64,000 bases of DNA from Diplosphaera chodatii (lineage: Eukaryota > Chlorophyta > Trebouxiophyceae > Prasiolales > Stichococcaceae): assembly GCA_032358165.1 (NCBI GenBank), contig JAALGY010000057.1, forward strand, positions 558,001 to 622,000, given 5' to 3'. Position 1 is the first letter of the stretch; each line of letters opens with the position of its first letter. Position numbers and translations under genes: made by a program. The notes under the pieces are model-generated. The model had not been told where the DNA came from, made no database searches, and was given only the letters and a program-made list of their open reading frames with translations. Of the stretch, positions 1 through 9,421 are shown piece after piece.

Positions 1-330
1 GCCGCCGTTTGTGGTCGCTCCACTGAAGCGGTGCAGCGCCTGCGGCTCGGTGATTCAACACCTCGGCTGCTGTGCACGCTCGGTTGTGGGTGCATCGGCA
101 GACTGTGAGCGACTGCATCTGCATGTTCACTGCAGAATTGCAGCAGAGATCTGGTATGGGCCACGTGCTTGCAGGACAAGGCCCCTCAGGGTTTCCACAG
201 AGCGCCGCATACGTCAGATGGGAGGGACAGCATCTGCATAGTATGCAAGAACAGCGGCCGCAGGCGCAGATGTCAGGCGGCAAGAAGTTCCAGCAGCCGT
301 GAAGGCAGCAGCCAGACTGGCGTCGTGTAG
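1..330 (+). CDS. Zinc-ribbon repeat protein, 3' end (upstream copy)
   Basis: Two exons are visible: up to 49 (donor TCG|GTGATT) and 190-330 (acceptor CTCAG|GGT), ending in TAG at 328-330. Joined in phase they give one Cys4 module: CSACG, then DGRDSICIVC, followed by an arginine-rich stretch and a serine-rich tail. The pattern C-x2-C...DG....C-x2-C resembles the small zinc ribbon seen beside HNH nucleases and in other DNA-binding proteins; that family link is an inference. Coordinates 1-395 closely match 3175-3592, including the tail and the sequence after the stop, so this is a duplicate of the gene that ends at 3511. The 5' part lies outside the window. Function is unknown. Confidence 0.65.
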
Positions 331-1179
331 GCATGTGAGTGTTCTTGCAGAAGCAGTGAATCCTGCATGTCCGGCGTCTTGTCGTCCTGCGATCGTGTCG
401 GCACATCATTTTTGTGGGTTAGCCGGGTTTAGCCATAGTCACAGTGCACGATATTGTATTGCAATGCTGTTGGCAGGTTGGGGTTGAAGCGCTACCGTGT
501 GTGCGAAGCTTCCTCCGATCCGTGCATCAAATGACAACAGCTGGTGTAAGCGGCCACAATGTATGGCAATGTGGATGTATTTGGCGGAGTGGGCAGGCCC
601 TGTACCTATCTACATGTTGGACCCGGGTGGCGGAAGCTGTGAGCATGGAAGCAGGCATGCAGGGGCCATGTTGGCACTCCGCTGTCTGCCAGATGCCCAG
701 TTCCGGACAACCACTTCTGCACCTATCTGATTGCACATCTCACCTGCTAGCTTGTGACACAGGCACGGGCGGATCGATCTTATGTAGGATGCATGCCGGC
801 AAAGTTGCATGCGCGGCGTGACTTGTGCAGTGATTCCTGACCTTGAGCGCAAGCAACACAGCTGACTGCTACGTCACTGACGAAGCAACCAGAATACGCG
901 CTGCTTGCCGTGGAGTGTTGCTGGGTGCCAATCACAGAGGCAGTCAGACAGAAATGGAGTCGAATGCGACTGCTCATCTCCCCAACACCAACACTTCTCC
1001 ACGACCAACGCGCCAGACAGATGCACATGGGTGAGCGTCACTGTTCTGCGCAGCATCTCAGGATGCCCGTTTGCTACCAACAGGAACATGCACACCGTGC
1101 TGTGCTGCGCAAAATACGCCCTGATTCGGGCGCAGTTTTTCCATGCAGGGTGATACACCAGAGGTGAAGGAGACAGGTC
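331..1179. other. Intergenic or possible upstream exons of the next gene
   Basis: The first 65 bases are the duplicated 3' flank of the upstream zinc-ribbon gene. Beyond that I see open frames but no recognisable domain, and no pair of frames that splice sites would join convincingly. It probably holds the 3' UTR of the upstream copy and the promoter or first exon of the next gene. Confidence 0.4.
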
Positions 1180-3511
1180 ATGCACTTGAGTAGCGTTGCG
1201 CGGATTCAGACCAGAGCACCGGCAGCACCAGGGTGCTGGGCTATACATGACAGACATCGCCGGTTGCCGCTCTGCCTTGCAGCGACTGCCCCGCAGAAGC
1301 TGCAGCGGTGCCGATTGCGGAGCTACTGCCCCTCGGCACTGGCAACAAGGTGTCAGCACGCACATCCGCAGCGTCATACACCCATTAGCAGGAATGGCGG
1401 CCGGTGCACATGCCTGTCCATCTGGACTGCCAGCGCAAGTCAGGGGCGAGCAGCGCGGTCTGCAGATGACGACGTTGAGGTCTATGCAGAGGTGAAGCCA
1501 TCGAGCTTCCAAGGTGCTTTCGCCATGCTGCACAGCATGGCAGCGTGCGCAACCGGCAAGCTGAACAGACGTGCCTTCCACTGCAGGGTCAGCTGGTGGC
1601 GCACAGCCCAGCTGACATTACCGATGGTGCAGCAGCAGCAGCGGCAGCAGCAGACATGCAGCCGGCTGCTGCTGAGCAACCGCATGACCGCCAGGCAGAC
1701 AGCACCAGCGGCGGTGGCACGAAGTGCTGCCAGCGATGCAACAAACGCTACTCCCTCAGACTCTTTCCGCACAGCAGACTGACGCCAGATGGCAGGCATG
1801 CGCTGTGCTACGGCTGCCGAGCGGAGGTGAATCAGGAGCGGCGGCCCCAGAGCTCCAGGTGAGCAAACGAACGCACAGTTCTGCAGGTCGGTTCTGCCGC
1901 CGTCAGCCGCTGAGTCGTGCCAGAGGTGCACACCTAGGGAAGGGGTTTGTCCAAGAGCAGGAGACCTGCCCCGGACGAGTGCATTGCTCCTCGAGGTACT
2001 CTGCAGCTGACACGCATGCCAATCTTGCCCAACCAGGGTAGCCAGGGTGCATCCAGCATGACGGCCATGTGCTGAACGGCCTAAGGTCACTAGAGGGCGA
2101 TTCTAGCATTTCGCCATGCAGTCCTTCGTATGACGTATGGTAGTCGAGGGGGTACCTGAAAGGAGTATGGCCTACACACATAAGACGCATTGTGGCCAAG
2201 CTCGACACAGAACATGCATCACACAGAACATGCATCATGATCCGCTCAAAGTATGATGTGCAAACAGCAGCTGTCTTGCATGCCCACTGGACCAGATGAC
2301 AACAGATGGCCCTGTTCATCGCAGGTCTGAAGAATTGCCAGGCGGATACCCGCCCACCAAAGTTCCGTTGAAGTGCGCGGACTGCAGCCTGCAGCTGCCT
2401 GCCAGCTTCTACTGCATCAACAGGCGTCGCCCGACTGGACGCCATGCCATCTGCAAGTAGGCTGCTAAGATGCTTCGGCTTCCTGTACAGAGCTTGCATC
2501 ACACCAGCCACGCGCTAGCACTGTGGTGACGTGTACGCCAGCTGCATACATGCTAGCTTGCATGCGGTGCACCATGTCGTGTCGTGTCGTGTCGCCTTCA
2601 ATCATGATCCATCCTTGCTGCCCAAACTGCGCTGAGTATCGTCTCATATCAAAGCATTGTGCTGGCCTGCACCTGAACCCCTGGTCGGGCCACCTGTTTT
2701 TGACTGTGCAGATATGTTGTGCACAGCATGCCAGCGTCAGATGACCAATGTCATTCCGTTGCAGAGCGTGCCAGAGTGAATATGACCGGGAGAGAGTGCT
2801 CAGCAAGCCCCAGGCCGTGGCAAGCATGAAGACATGCGTGCGCTGTGGCAAGGTGCGCGACGCATTCGTCACTTTTGTGCACTCCCCGAACATGCTGTGC
2901 GCATGCGCCTGGTGCAACCACGAGCAGCTATTGATTCATAGAGTGACTGGGTAGGGTAAGGGCTGCCATCGGAGCACCATGTCCAGGAACATTGGCTTGC
3001 CCCCCGAAATCATCGTCTGTTTCTGCATCAAAGAACCCTGAACTGCCATCGCCTCCAGGAGAAGGCAGCGTCGTTCTTCTGGCGCAGAACGGGGCAGAGG
3101 GATGGGCTCTCCTCATATTGTCGTGATTGCAAACGGGGGGAGGCAGCACGTTTGCATAAACAGAGGCTGCCACCGCCGCCGGACGCGATCCCTCCGCTGA
3201 AGCGGTGCACCGCCTGTGGCAAGGTGACTTGGCATCTGGGCGGCTGTGCACCCTCTCTGATGTTGTGGGATACAGCTAACTGTCCGCGACCGCAACCAAT
3301 TGACACGGACATTGTGCATCTGCTGCAACAATCGGCATGAGCCTCTTGCCCGTAGGACAAGCCCCCAGAGCAGTTCAACAGAAGGCCGGTTTTGTCAGAT
3401 GGGAGGGACAGCGTCTGCAGAGTATGCAACAACAGCGACCGCAGGCGCAGATACCAGGCGGCAAGAAGTTCCAGCAGCCGTGAAGGCAGCAGCCAGACTG
3501 GCGTCGTGTAG
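1180..3511 (+). CDS. Tandem four-module zinc-ribbon protein
   Basis: Exons inferred: about 1180-1488 (start uncertain), 1587-1858, 2325-2456, 2765-2852, 3059-3223 and 3371-3511. All later junctions keep frame. The product holds four modules of one pattern. They are CQRC...DGRHALCYGC, CADC...GRHAICKAC, CVRCGK...RDGLSSYCRDC and CTACGK...DGRDSVCRVC, each with an aromatic or basic centre. Introns fall inside modules, right after the first Cys pair in modules 3 and 4, and within the second pair of module 2. An alanine/glutamine-rich linker precedes module 1 and a basic serine-rich tail follows module 4. Each module should bind one zinc ion through four Cys, and a nucleic-acid role is likely but unproven. 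The 5' exon and ATG are the weakest part of the model. Confidence 0.65.
2205..2236. repeat. Two 16-bp direct repeats in an intron
   Basis: The unit ACACAGAACATGCATC occurs twice head-to-tail in the intron between the 1587-1858 and 2325-2456 exons. It looks like simple slippage or local duplication. Confidence 0.8.
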
Positions 3512-3592
3512 ACATGTGAACGTTCTTGCGCTTGCGGAAGCAGTGACACCCGCATGTCCGGCGTCTTTTCATCCTGCGAGCGTGTTGGCATG
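3175..3592. repeat. Downstream copy of the duplicated zinc-ribbon 3' block
   Basis: This block aligns with 1-395. It includes the CPLKRC-type exon, the splice sites, the last exon with its serine-rich tail, the stop codon and about 75 bases after the stop. Identity is highest over the last exon and its flank and lower in the intron. Spacing is about 3.18 kb, the size of one whole gene unit, so a tandem gene duplication is the simplest explanation. Confidence 0.8.
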
Positions 3593-4229
3593 GTCGTCGC
3601 TCGCAAGACTACATCCGGCAAGCCAGTGCATCTTGGCCGCAGGTCATCCCTTCGGTGTGGCGCCGGCTGAGCGACTACACTTCGGCTCATTGTCAAATCA
3701 TCAGTTGCTGGCATATACCACGTATAGCAGTGCGTGTTTTGAAACGATCATGCTTGATGGTGCTTGCAGCTGCTTGTTATTGCTGGTCAGGGGCGAGTTG
3801 TTGCTTTGTCCTCGGACATGAGCTCCCTTGTATCGTTGTGCTGGTAACCTGCGTCTCAAGTGGCCGAGGCCTGGTACCCTGGGATGGCACACTCTGTAAG
3901 ACTGACGAGGACAGCTGCTGGCTTGCAGCAGCTGCTGTCAAGGTAGCGCAGCACCATTGTCAGTCACATGAGTGTTACACCACGATGTGCACATGGCGGC
4001 TGACAATGCAGCATGTCACACTCGTACGTACAGGCCATGCTGTCACCTATTGCACGAAACCGCCTGGTTGAGTGACTTGAATTCAGCCTGAGTCCCTCGC
4101 CTCTGTGGCTGCGCGCTTGTGGTTCGTGTGTGCTGCGGTGCAGCGCTCTGTCTGGCTGGTACTGGCTGGCAGCAGGATGCGCATCCCAAACCAGAGTCGC
4201 ATGCAGTCAAGTGTCCAAGGCACTGTCTT
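3512..4229. other. Intergenic region between convergent genes
   Basis: It separates the 3' end of the (+) zinc-ribbon gene from the 3' end of a (-) zinc-finger gene. A 138-codon open frame runs from 3655 to 4071 on the + strand, but it is cysteine- and tryptophan-rich, lacks domain features and looks fortuitous. No RNA gene was recognised. Confidence 0.5.
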
Positions 4230-5033
4230 CTAGCGACTGTGCAAATCTGCAGATGCCATGGCCACCGCCCCTGCTGGCACCTCTGCCGCCCTCAGCCAAT
4301 CGACTCGAGCCTGCAGCACGACTATGCAACACTCTACAATGGTCATCGACCCTTGGAGATGCCCCTGCCTGGCATGTGGCAGCACGCGGGAGCGCCTGCG
4401 GATCAGAAGCAGTTTGACGCTGCTGCGGCTTGCCTTGTGCTGCGCCGTCTGCAGATGTGGCGGCAGGTGCAGATCAGTCGGGAACACCTGTGGTGTAAAC
4501 AAGCGCCTTGTCAGTTCCTGCCACATCGCCTGGGGTCTCATGAGGCAGCCGCTGAAACATCAGCGTCTATGCCCCGGCAGCCACAGCTGCACGCGCACCA
4601 GGCCGCAGGCAGCACACGCGTCCAGCCGCCCCCAGCAAGCCTCCTCGTGTTGGGAGCCCTGCACCCAAACAGATAATATGCACCTACCGAGCCTGCAGCC
4701 AAGCTGCGCGTGCAAACCATTGTCCATATCAGTCCTTCAGTACATGGATCGAGTACACTCCTCCATCAGACTGCAACACTGCAAAGGTGCCAGAACCTGT
4801 CAACCAATAAGCAGGACACACCTTGAAGTGCACGGCAGCCGCTGCCTCGTCGGCACTCCCCCAGCGGCAGACCTCGCACTTGAATGCCTGGCTGCATCTT
4901 GCGCTTCTGGCAGCCGCAGGACGTGCAGGCGCCGGCTTCGGGCCTTTCTTGGGTCGCGTGCTGACCTGGGTCCAGGACGCAGCATTCGCTGACTTGGCGT
5001 GTGGTGCAACAGCTGGTTGTGCTTGAGTAGACA

Positions 5034-5077
<44 letters not shown>

Positions 5078-5235
5078 GGTGCTGCGGTCGCGTGTGCAGC
5101 CTGGCCATCTCCACAGACCGTCGTCTGATCGGTTTGCGCGTTGCCGGCGGTCATCCACGCAAAAGGGTCCTCCTCGCTGCTGGCATCAGAGGCTGCAGGG
5201 CTGGCAGGCCTTCGCATTCCTACACAGCATAACAA
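4230..5235 (-). CDS. Paired U1-type C2H2 zinc-finger protein, short paralogue
   Basis: Exons, in transcript order: 5235-4822, 4658-4599 and 4487-4230. The start is the ATG at 5235 or the second one at 5217. The N-terminal part is acidic and contains a run of about 14 glutamines. It is followed by a basic linker and finger 1, CEVC...HFK|GSQH, which the first intron splits between its two histidines. Finger 2 is CAACG...HLQTAQHK, also split by an intron. C-x2-C...H-x5-H is the U1/matrin type that often binds double-stranded or structured RNA. The gene at 6321-8318 shares the finger order, the HFK|G intron position and the HxEAC linker. Function is unknown. A read-through model stopping at 4560 would break finger 2 and is less likely. 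Confidence 0.6.
5035..5077 (-). repeat. CAG/CTG trinucleotide run coding polyglutamine
   Basis: About 14 uninterrupted CTG units on the + strand encode a glutamine run in the N-terminal part of the (-) zinc-finger gene. Pure runs like this usually vary in length between strains. Confidence 0.9.
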
Positions 5236-6320
5236 ACACCGAGGTCAGGTCACACTCAACCGTCTTGCCTGCTGTAGGTCTGATCAGCATACCGCTACTC
5301 ATGGTGTGCTATGGGAGCGTGCGCCGCCTGCCATTTGAAATTTTCAGTTCAATGCTTATCCACATGAGCCTTGCCTGTGTGCAGGAACAAGTCCACCGCC
5401 TGGTCCTGCATACATGTGCACTCTTGTGAGCAAGCACGCTTCATATGTGCTTGCACAGCTTGCAGAAGAAGGTAGGAGCTGCACGACGCTGCATGTGCAA
5501 ACCAGACAGGGTGCACAGGGGCTGCCTTGCGCGAGTGTCACATGCTCACTTCGCGCACAACAAGCTCGCATGCTGCCAATGGCTGGCGACGGCAGGGCGG
5601 GATGTATGGCGCGGGCTGCTTGGACGCCCGCCGAGATGGCATTCTGCATGAGGAAGACCGGCGTGTGCTGCAATCCAGATGATCAGGGTCATGGTGGGCG
5701 TGGAGGGTTGAGCCGCGCGCACATTTGAAGGTGCATCTGCGACACCGGCCACATTTGATGGGTGGCAAGCAGACACGCCAGCAGCCTGGAGTTGGTTGCA
5801 GCCAGGGATTACATCTGCCAACCTGAGTTCGTTATGAGCCGTCAAGCTGGCTGCGTCGCCTGTGTGTGTTGGTCCGAGCAACAGAAGTATGACCCCAGAG
5901 CAGCAGTTGCACAGCCAGCCAGCGGCAGACGATCCTCAGGTCATATCTGCGAGGCTTATGATGCTTGAATGATGCAAATATGGTCCAGCGAGGCGGGCCA
6001 GGAGAGCCAGGAAAATCTAGTCAACGTTGCACAACCGTGTATATATATGATCTACAGCATTGTCGATCGGCCGTGGACGGACTCATAGGGAAAGGCAGGC
6101 TTGCAGGCACCACCAGTTAATGGATCGGCGGGTTGTGAGCTGAGCATCTGTAGCATATAGCAGTCAGCGTCATATCTTAAGCACTTTGGAAGCATTGCGG
6201 ACCCTCAAGCAAGTCCGTGCTGTCAGCAATGCTGGTTCCCTGAATGCGCAGCACGGTGTTGACGTCTGCATACATGTTGCGTCTGCTTGCTTACTGTACG
6301 AAACACTCGTGTGCTACACA
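5236..6320. other. Intergenic region between two paralogous zinc-finger genes
   Basis: This is presumably the promoter of the 4230-5235 gene plus the 3' flank of the 6321-8318 gene. A (-) frame near 5770-5690 carries a KCGRCRRC cluster and a (+) frame near 5850 carries CVACVCW. Either could be a decayed zinc-binding exon, but I could not build a spliced gene from them. A TATATATA stretch lies at about 6040. Confidence 0.4.
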
Positions 6321-8318
6321 TCAGGTCAGCTGCATGCCCTGCACGGCGCCATCGAGCTGGTGCTGCAGCCCCTGCTGCTGCAGGTGCGACAGGAACCGGT
6401 GCTGGCTGGCGGCACGGTGTTCACCGCCAATTTCGCCAGCGAGCCCACCTCTGCCGAGCCCTGCCTGCTCCTGGCAGTCTGGCGGCAGGGTGTTGACCAT
6501 GGCCGTATGCTCTGCCGGCAGCATGAGCTGCTGCAGCTGCGCATGCTCCCAGCCTGTGCCACTCGGCTGGAACTCCTCTTTCTTGATCTGAAGGCCTGCG
6601 GCGGCGGCATTTGACGCAGACCAGCGTCCAGTGCTGCCAATGGCCGCGCCAGCGCCACTCAGATGCGCATCATTCAGGGACCGAAGTCCGGTCAGTCCAC
6701 TCAGCAGCCCCGCGGAGTCGAATGATCGGCTGGGCGGGATCAGGGGTGCCAGTGGCGACGCAGGTCCGCCCAGGGGGACGAGCGATGGTGCAGGCCCCCG
6801 CTGCAGCAAGCTCTGGCTCGCTGCCGAGTTGCCGGGGTCAGCGACGAGGCTTGGCAAGCCTGCCGCAAGGTCAGGCACAGCCGCAGCCGCTGCAGCTTCC
6901 GCTGCTGCCGTCGCAGCACTGGCAGCGGCGGCCAATGCCTCCGCCATCGTGATGGGCGGCGGTGCTGGTACTGCAGCCACCAGCTCTGGCCTGCCAGCAA
7001 TGAGCTGCGGCAGTGGCAGCTGTGGCAGCAGGGCCTGCTGCTCACAGCAGCGTGCTGGGCGGGTAAGCACCGCCTGCTGCGCCACCGGCTCATGCTGTGC
7101 CTGCAGCTGGTGCTGCTGCTGAGGGTGGCAAGTTGATGCCTGAGCTGACGGTAGCTGCTTCAGCCAGGCCACCCGCTGCTTGTGCTCTGCGGTCTCGTGG
7201 TGCCGAGGCCGGCCAAGGGTCACTTTGGTGGCAGTGCCACAGGTGACACATACAATGCGGCCCAGGCGCCGGCCATCCCGCAAGCAGGCCTCTGTATGTG
7301 GTGTGCCCTGCGTCAGAGGTTGTGTTGACTTCAGAGCATGGACACTTGCCGGCGCTCTGCTGCAGCCCCGGCATACCTCTACATGACTGCAGCTGTTCAC
7401 AGTGCTGCTGCTGAGCATGCAGAGCGAGTCGTGAGGCTGACATTTCTGTCATGCAATCATGCATGCGTGGGCCGTCACCTTGAAGTGATACCAGGCTGCT
7501 TCATCGCTCAGGCCCTGCCGACCGCATACACGGCATGCCTGTGAGGCTGCTGCTGCTGGTGCTGCCAGTGTTGTCGGCGGCACACGGTGCTGCTCTCCAG
7601 CTACAGCTCGTGAGGGAGCAGCTGCTGCACTGCGAGCGGGGCTCATGCTACAAGGCAACGCACTGCATGCGAGTGCTTGCAGTACATCTGAGGGCCGTGC
7701 AGCGGTCTGTTGTGCTACTGGCCCTGAGGCTGCTGTGGCATCGAACATCTCGATTTGAAGTGCGTGGCTGAGGCGGCTGGCAGCTGTGGCTGTGGCCGGT
7801 TGATGGTGGTCGTGCGCCCTGGCAGCTGCGCCAGGCAGGCGGCTGAGCTGTGGCGTGCTCCCTGACAGCAAGCTCGGCAGCGAGGCAGCCTTTCTGAGAG
7901 ACAGCACCCTTGCAGCAGCAGGACCAGAACCTGCCCCGGTGTCTGTTGGAGGCTGCTGCTGCACTGTGTCCATACACAAGGCGGGCATTGAGTCTGCCGA
8001 TGATGCTGTAGCTGACCCCGCAGAGGCACTACCCGACAGCTGTGACGCTGCTGTCTGGTGCTGCAACGGCGTGCCCGTTGCCTTCATCACCGTCTCTGCT
8101 GATGATCCTGCAGCCGTTCCGCTAGCTGACGGTTTTAGCGGCTGAGCCAGCCCTGGCAACGGCACCCAGCCAGCGGCTGCAGCTCGTTCGTGGATCGGCA
8201 GCATGCTGCGGGAAGCAGCGCTGGTCACAGACTGTGGCAGGGGCCGCTGACGCGGCAGCTGCTGTAGCATCATGCGCCTGCTCGGCTGCAGCTGCTCTGG
8301 CATGATCACAGCTGCCAC
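6321..8318 (-). CDS. Paired U1-type C2H2 zinc-finger protein, long paralogue
   Basis: Two clear exons: about 8318-7479 and 7307-6321, joined in phase 0 at HFK|GTPH. The N-terminal exon is low-complexity (Ala, Ser, Gln, Pro). Finger 1 is CRVCG...YHFKGTPH and finger 2 is CVTCG...HHETAEHK, directly followed by RVAWLKQL. The C-terminal exon is alanine-rich and contains short conserved-looking stretches such as IKKEEFQP. Finger spacing matches the U1/JAZ class, which commonly binds RNA. The neighbouring shorter gene is a tandem paralogue. The first in-frame ATG is at about 8300, and further 5' exons (see 8475-8830) may belong to this gene. Function is unknown; a nuclear RNA-binding role is inferred from the fingers alone. 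Confidence 0.65.
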
Positions 8319-8474
8319 TCTGCCATCCTACGGAACGGAGCCATGCTGCCATCAGTATAAAGGTGTGCGCATGAGCATCTCAAGAGCTGCTTCACACGCA
8401 CATGCTTCAGGTCACACATGACATGTGAAGCACATATTGTGCCGTTGTGCTTTGGCTGATGTTTTTGGTGTTAC

Positions 8475-8830
8475 CTGTCGAACAAGAAGCTTGAGGCTCA
8501 CGGTTGGTTGCTCATCTGGGGTTTCCCATTCTGGCGCCTGCTGAGCCCCTGGCATGATGCCTGGTAGCAGCACAGGCGAATCCTCAGCAGGCTGGCAACT
8601 TCGAAACAGTCTGTCACACTGCACTGGCGTTCAGGCATTGCAGGGAGTGGCCTGATGGCGACTTGCACCTTACGCAGTGAAGCACCTGCCAGATTGATGT
8701 ACCAGTGCCAGCCAGCCCCTCGAGCGGCCTCCGGAATAATCGGTGCAAATGGCACTGTAATTCGTGTGGCGTGAGGTGTGTACTTAGGCCTGTTGAGCGT
8801 CAGAGCCTTGGGCAAGCGGCGATCTGCGCA
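8475..8830 (-). CDS. Candidate internal exons of unknown protein
   Basis: An open frame at about 8830-8678, entered at acceptor GCGCAG, reads ...LNRPKYTPHATRI...GWHWYINLAGASLRK. A second frame, about 8627-8475, reads CDRLFRSCQPAEDSP... and ends at a good donor CAG|GTAACA. Joining them needs a very short intron of about 50 bases, but phase agrees. No ATG starts the first frame, so an upstream exon must exist. They may be 5' exons of the zinc-finger gene at 6321-8318. No domain is recognised. Confidence 0.3.
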
Positions 8831-9421
8831 GTACTCGCTATTTAATTAAAAGAAAGGGCTGCAGCACTGCAAATATTCGGCGGATTATTGGACTGGGCAA
8901 ACTGTCATGGGGCAGATGTTGATGAACACACTTGCCCAACTCGGAGGCAACCGCGCTCTTAGAAGCTTGTATATATCATATCGACGCCTTCTCGTTGTCG
9001 TTTGTCAGGGCTGATGATCGATTGGTCAAAGCTGTAGCGTAACAGCGCAGACTAGCGCAGATGAACTAGTTCCGTGTTATGCCGCCTGCCATGAGATTGC
9101 AGTGCAGCAAAGAAGCAGACGCACGAAAGACTGTACAACCAGGCGCTGGTGCCTGCCGAGCACGGTCTAAGCCTGGGCGAGCACACCACAATAGGCGCAC
9201 TGACACAAGTCAATCAATGCGCCGGGGTTCTGATCAGCCTGGCTCATCCTCGTCCCAGTCCAGTGCTGCTGCATAGTTGGCCATCATGTTGCTGTCGGCA
9301 GCGTTTGCCGACGTGGGCTGCAACCCCAGCTGCAGTGCATACACATCGAACAGGTCAACAATGCACATCCTCTTCACGCAGTTGAGTGAGGACAGCCACA
9401 AGACGAGGAGTTAAGGATACA
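8831..9421. other. Intergenic region
   Basis: It holds the locally AT-rich TTTAATTAAAAG at about 8840 and TGTATATATCATA at about 8970. No coding exon is supported. It separates the 3' end of the SEN1-like gene from the zinc-finger paralogue. Confidence 0.5.

Noticed and set aside
190..330. Apparent loss of the acceptor AG in the upstream zinc-ribbon copy (CTGCAT versus CTGCAG)
   Set aside because: The real acceptor is further upstream (CTCAG at 189). In frame, the CTGCAT is coding sequence (ICIVC), so the copy is not broken.
1482..2090. 202-codon open frame on the - strand
   Set aside because: It lies antisense to the zinc-ribbon exons, has no domain, and its composition mirrors the CAG-rich sense strand.
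3655..4071. 138-codon (+) open frame with hydrophobic stretches
   Set aside because: It has no start context, no homologous features and an unusual Cys/Trp-rich composition. It is probably chance in a 3' flank.
4560..4658. Stop codon at 4560 truncating finger 2 of the short zinc-finger paralogue
   Set aside because: A GTGCGC donor at 4598 and an acceptor at 4488 restore CAACG...HLQTAQHK, which aligns with finger 2 of the paralogue.
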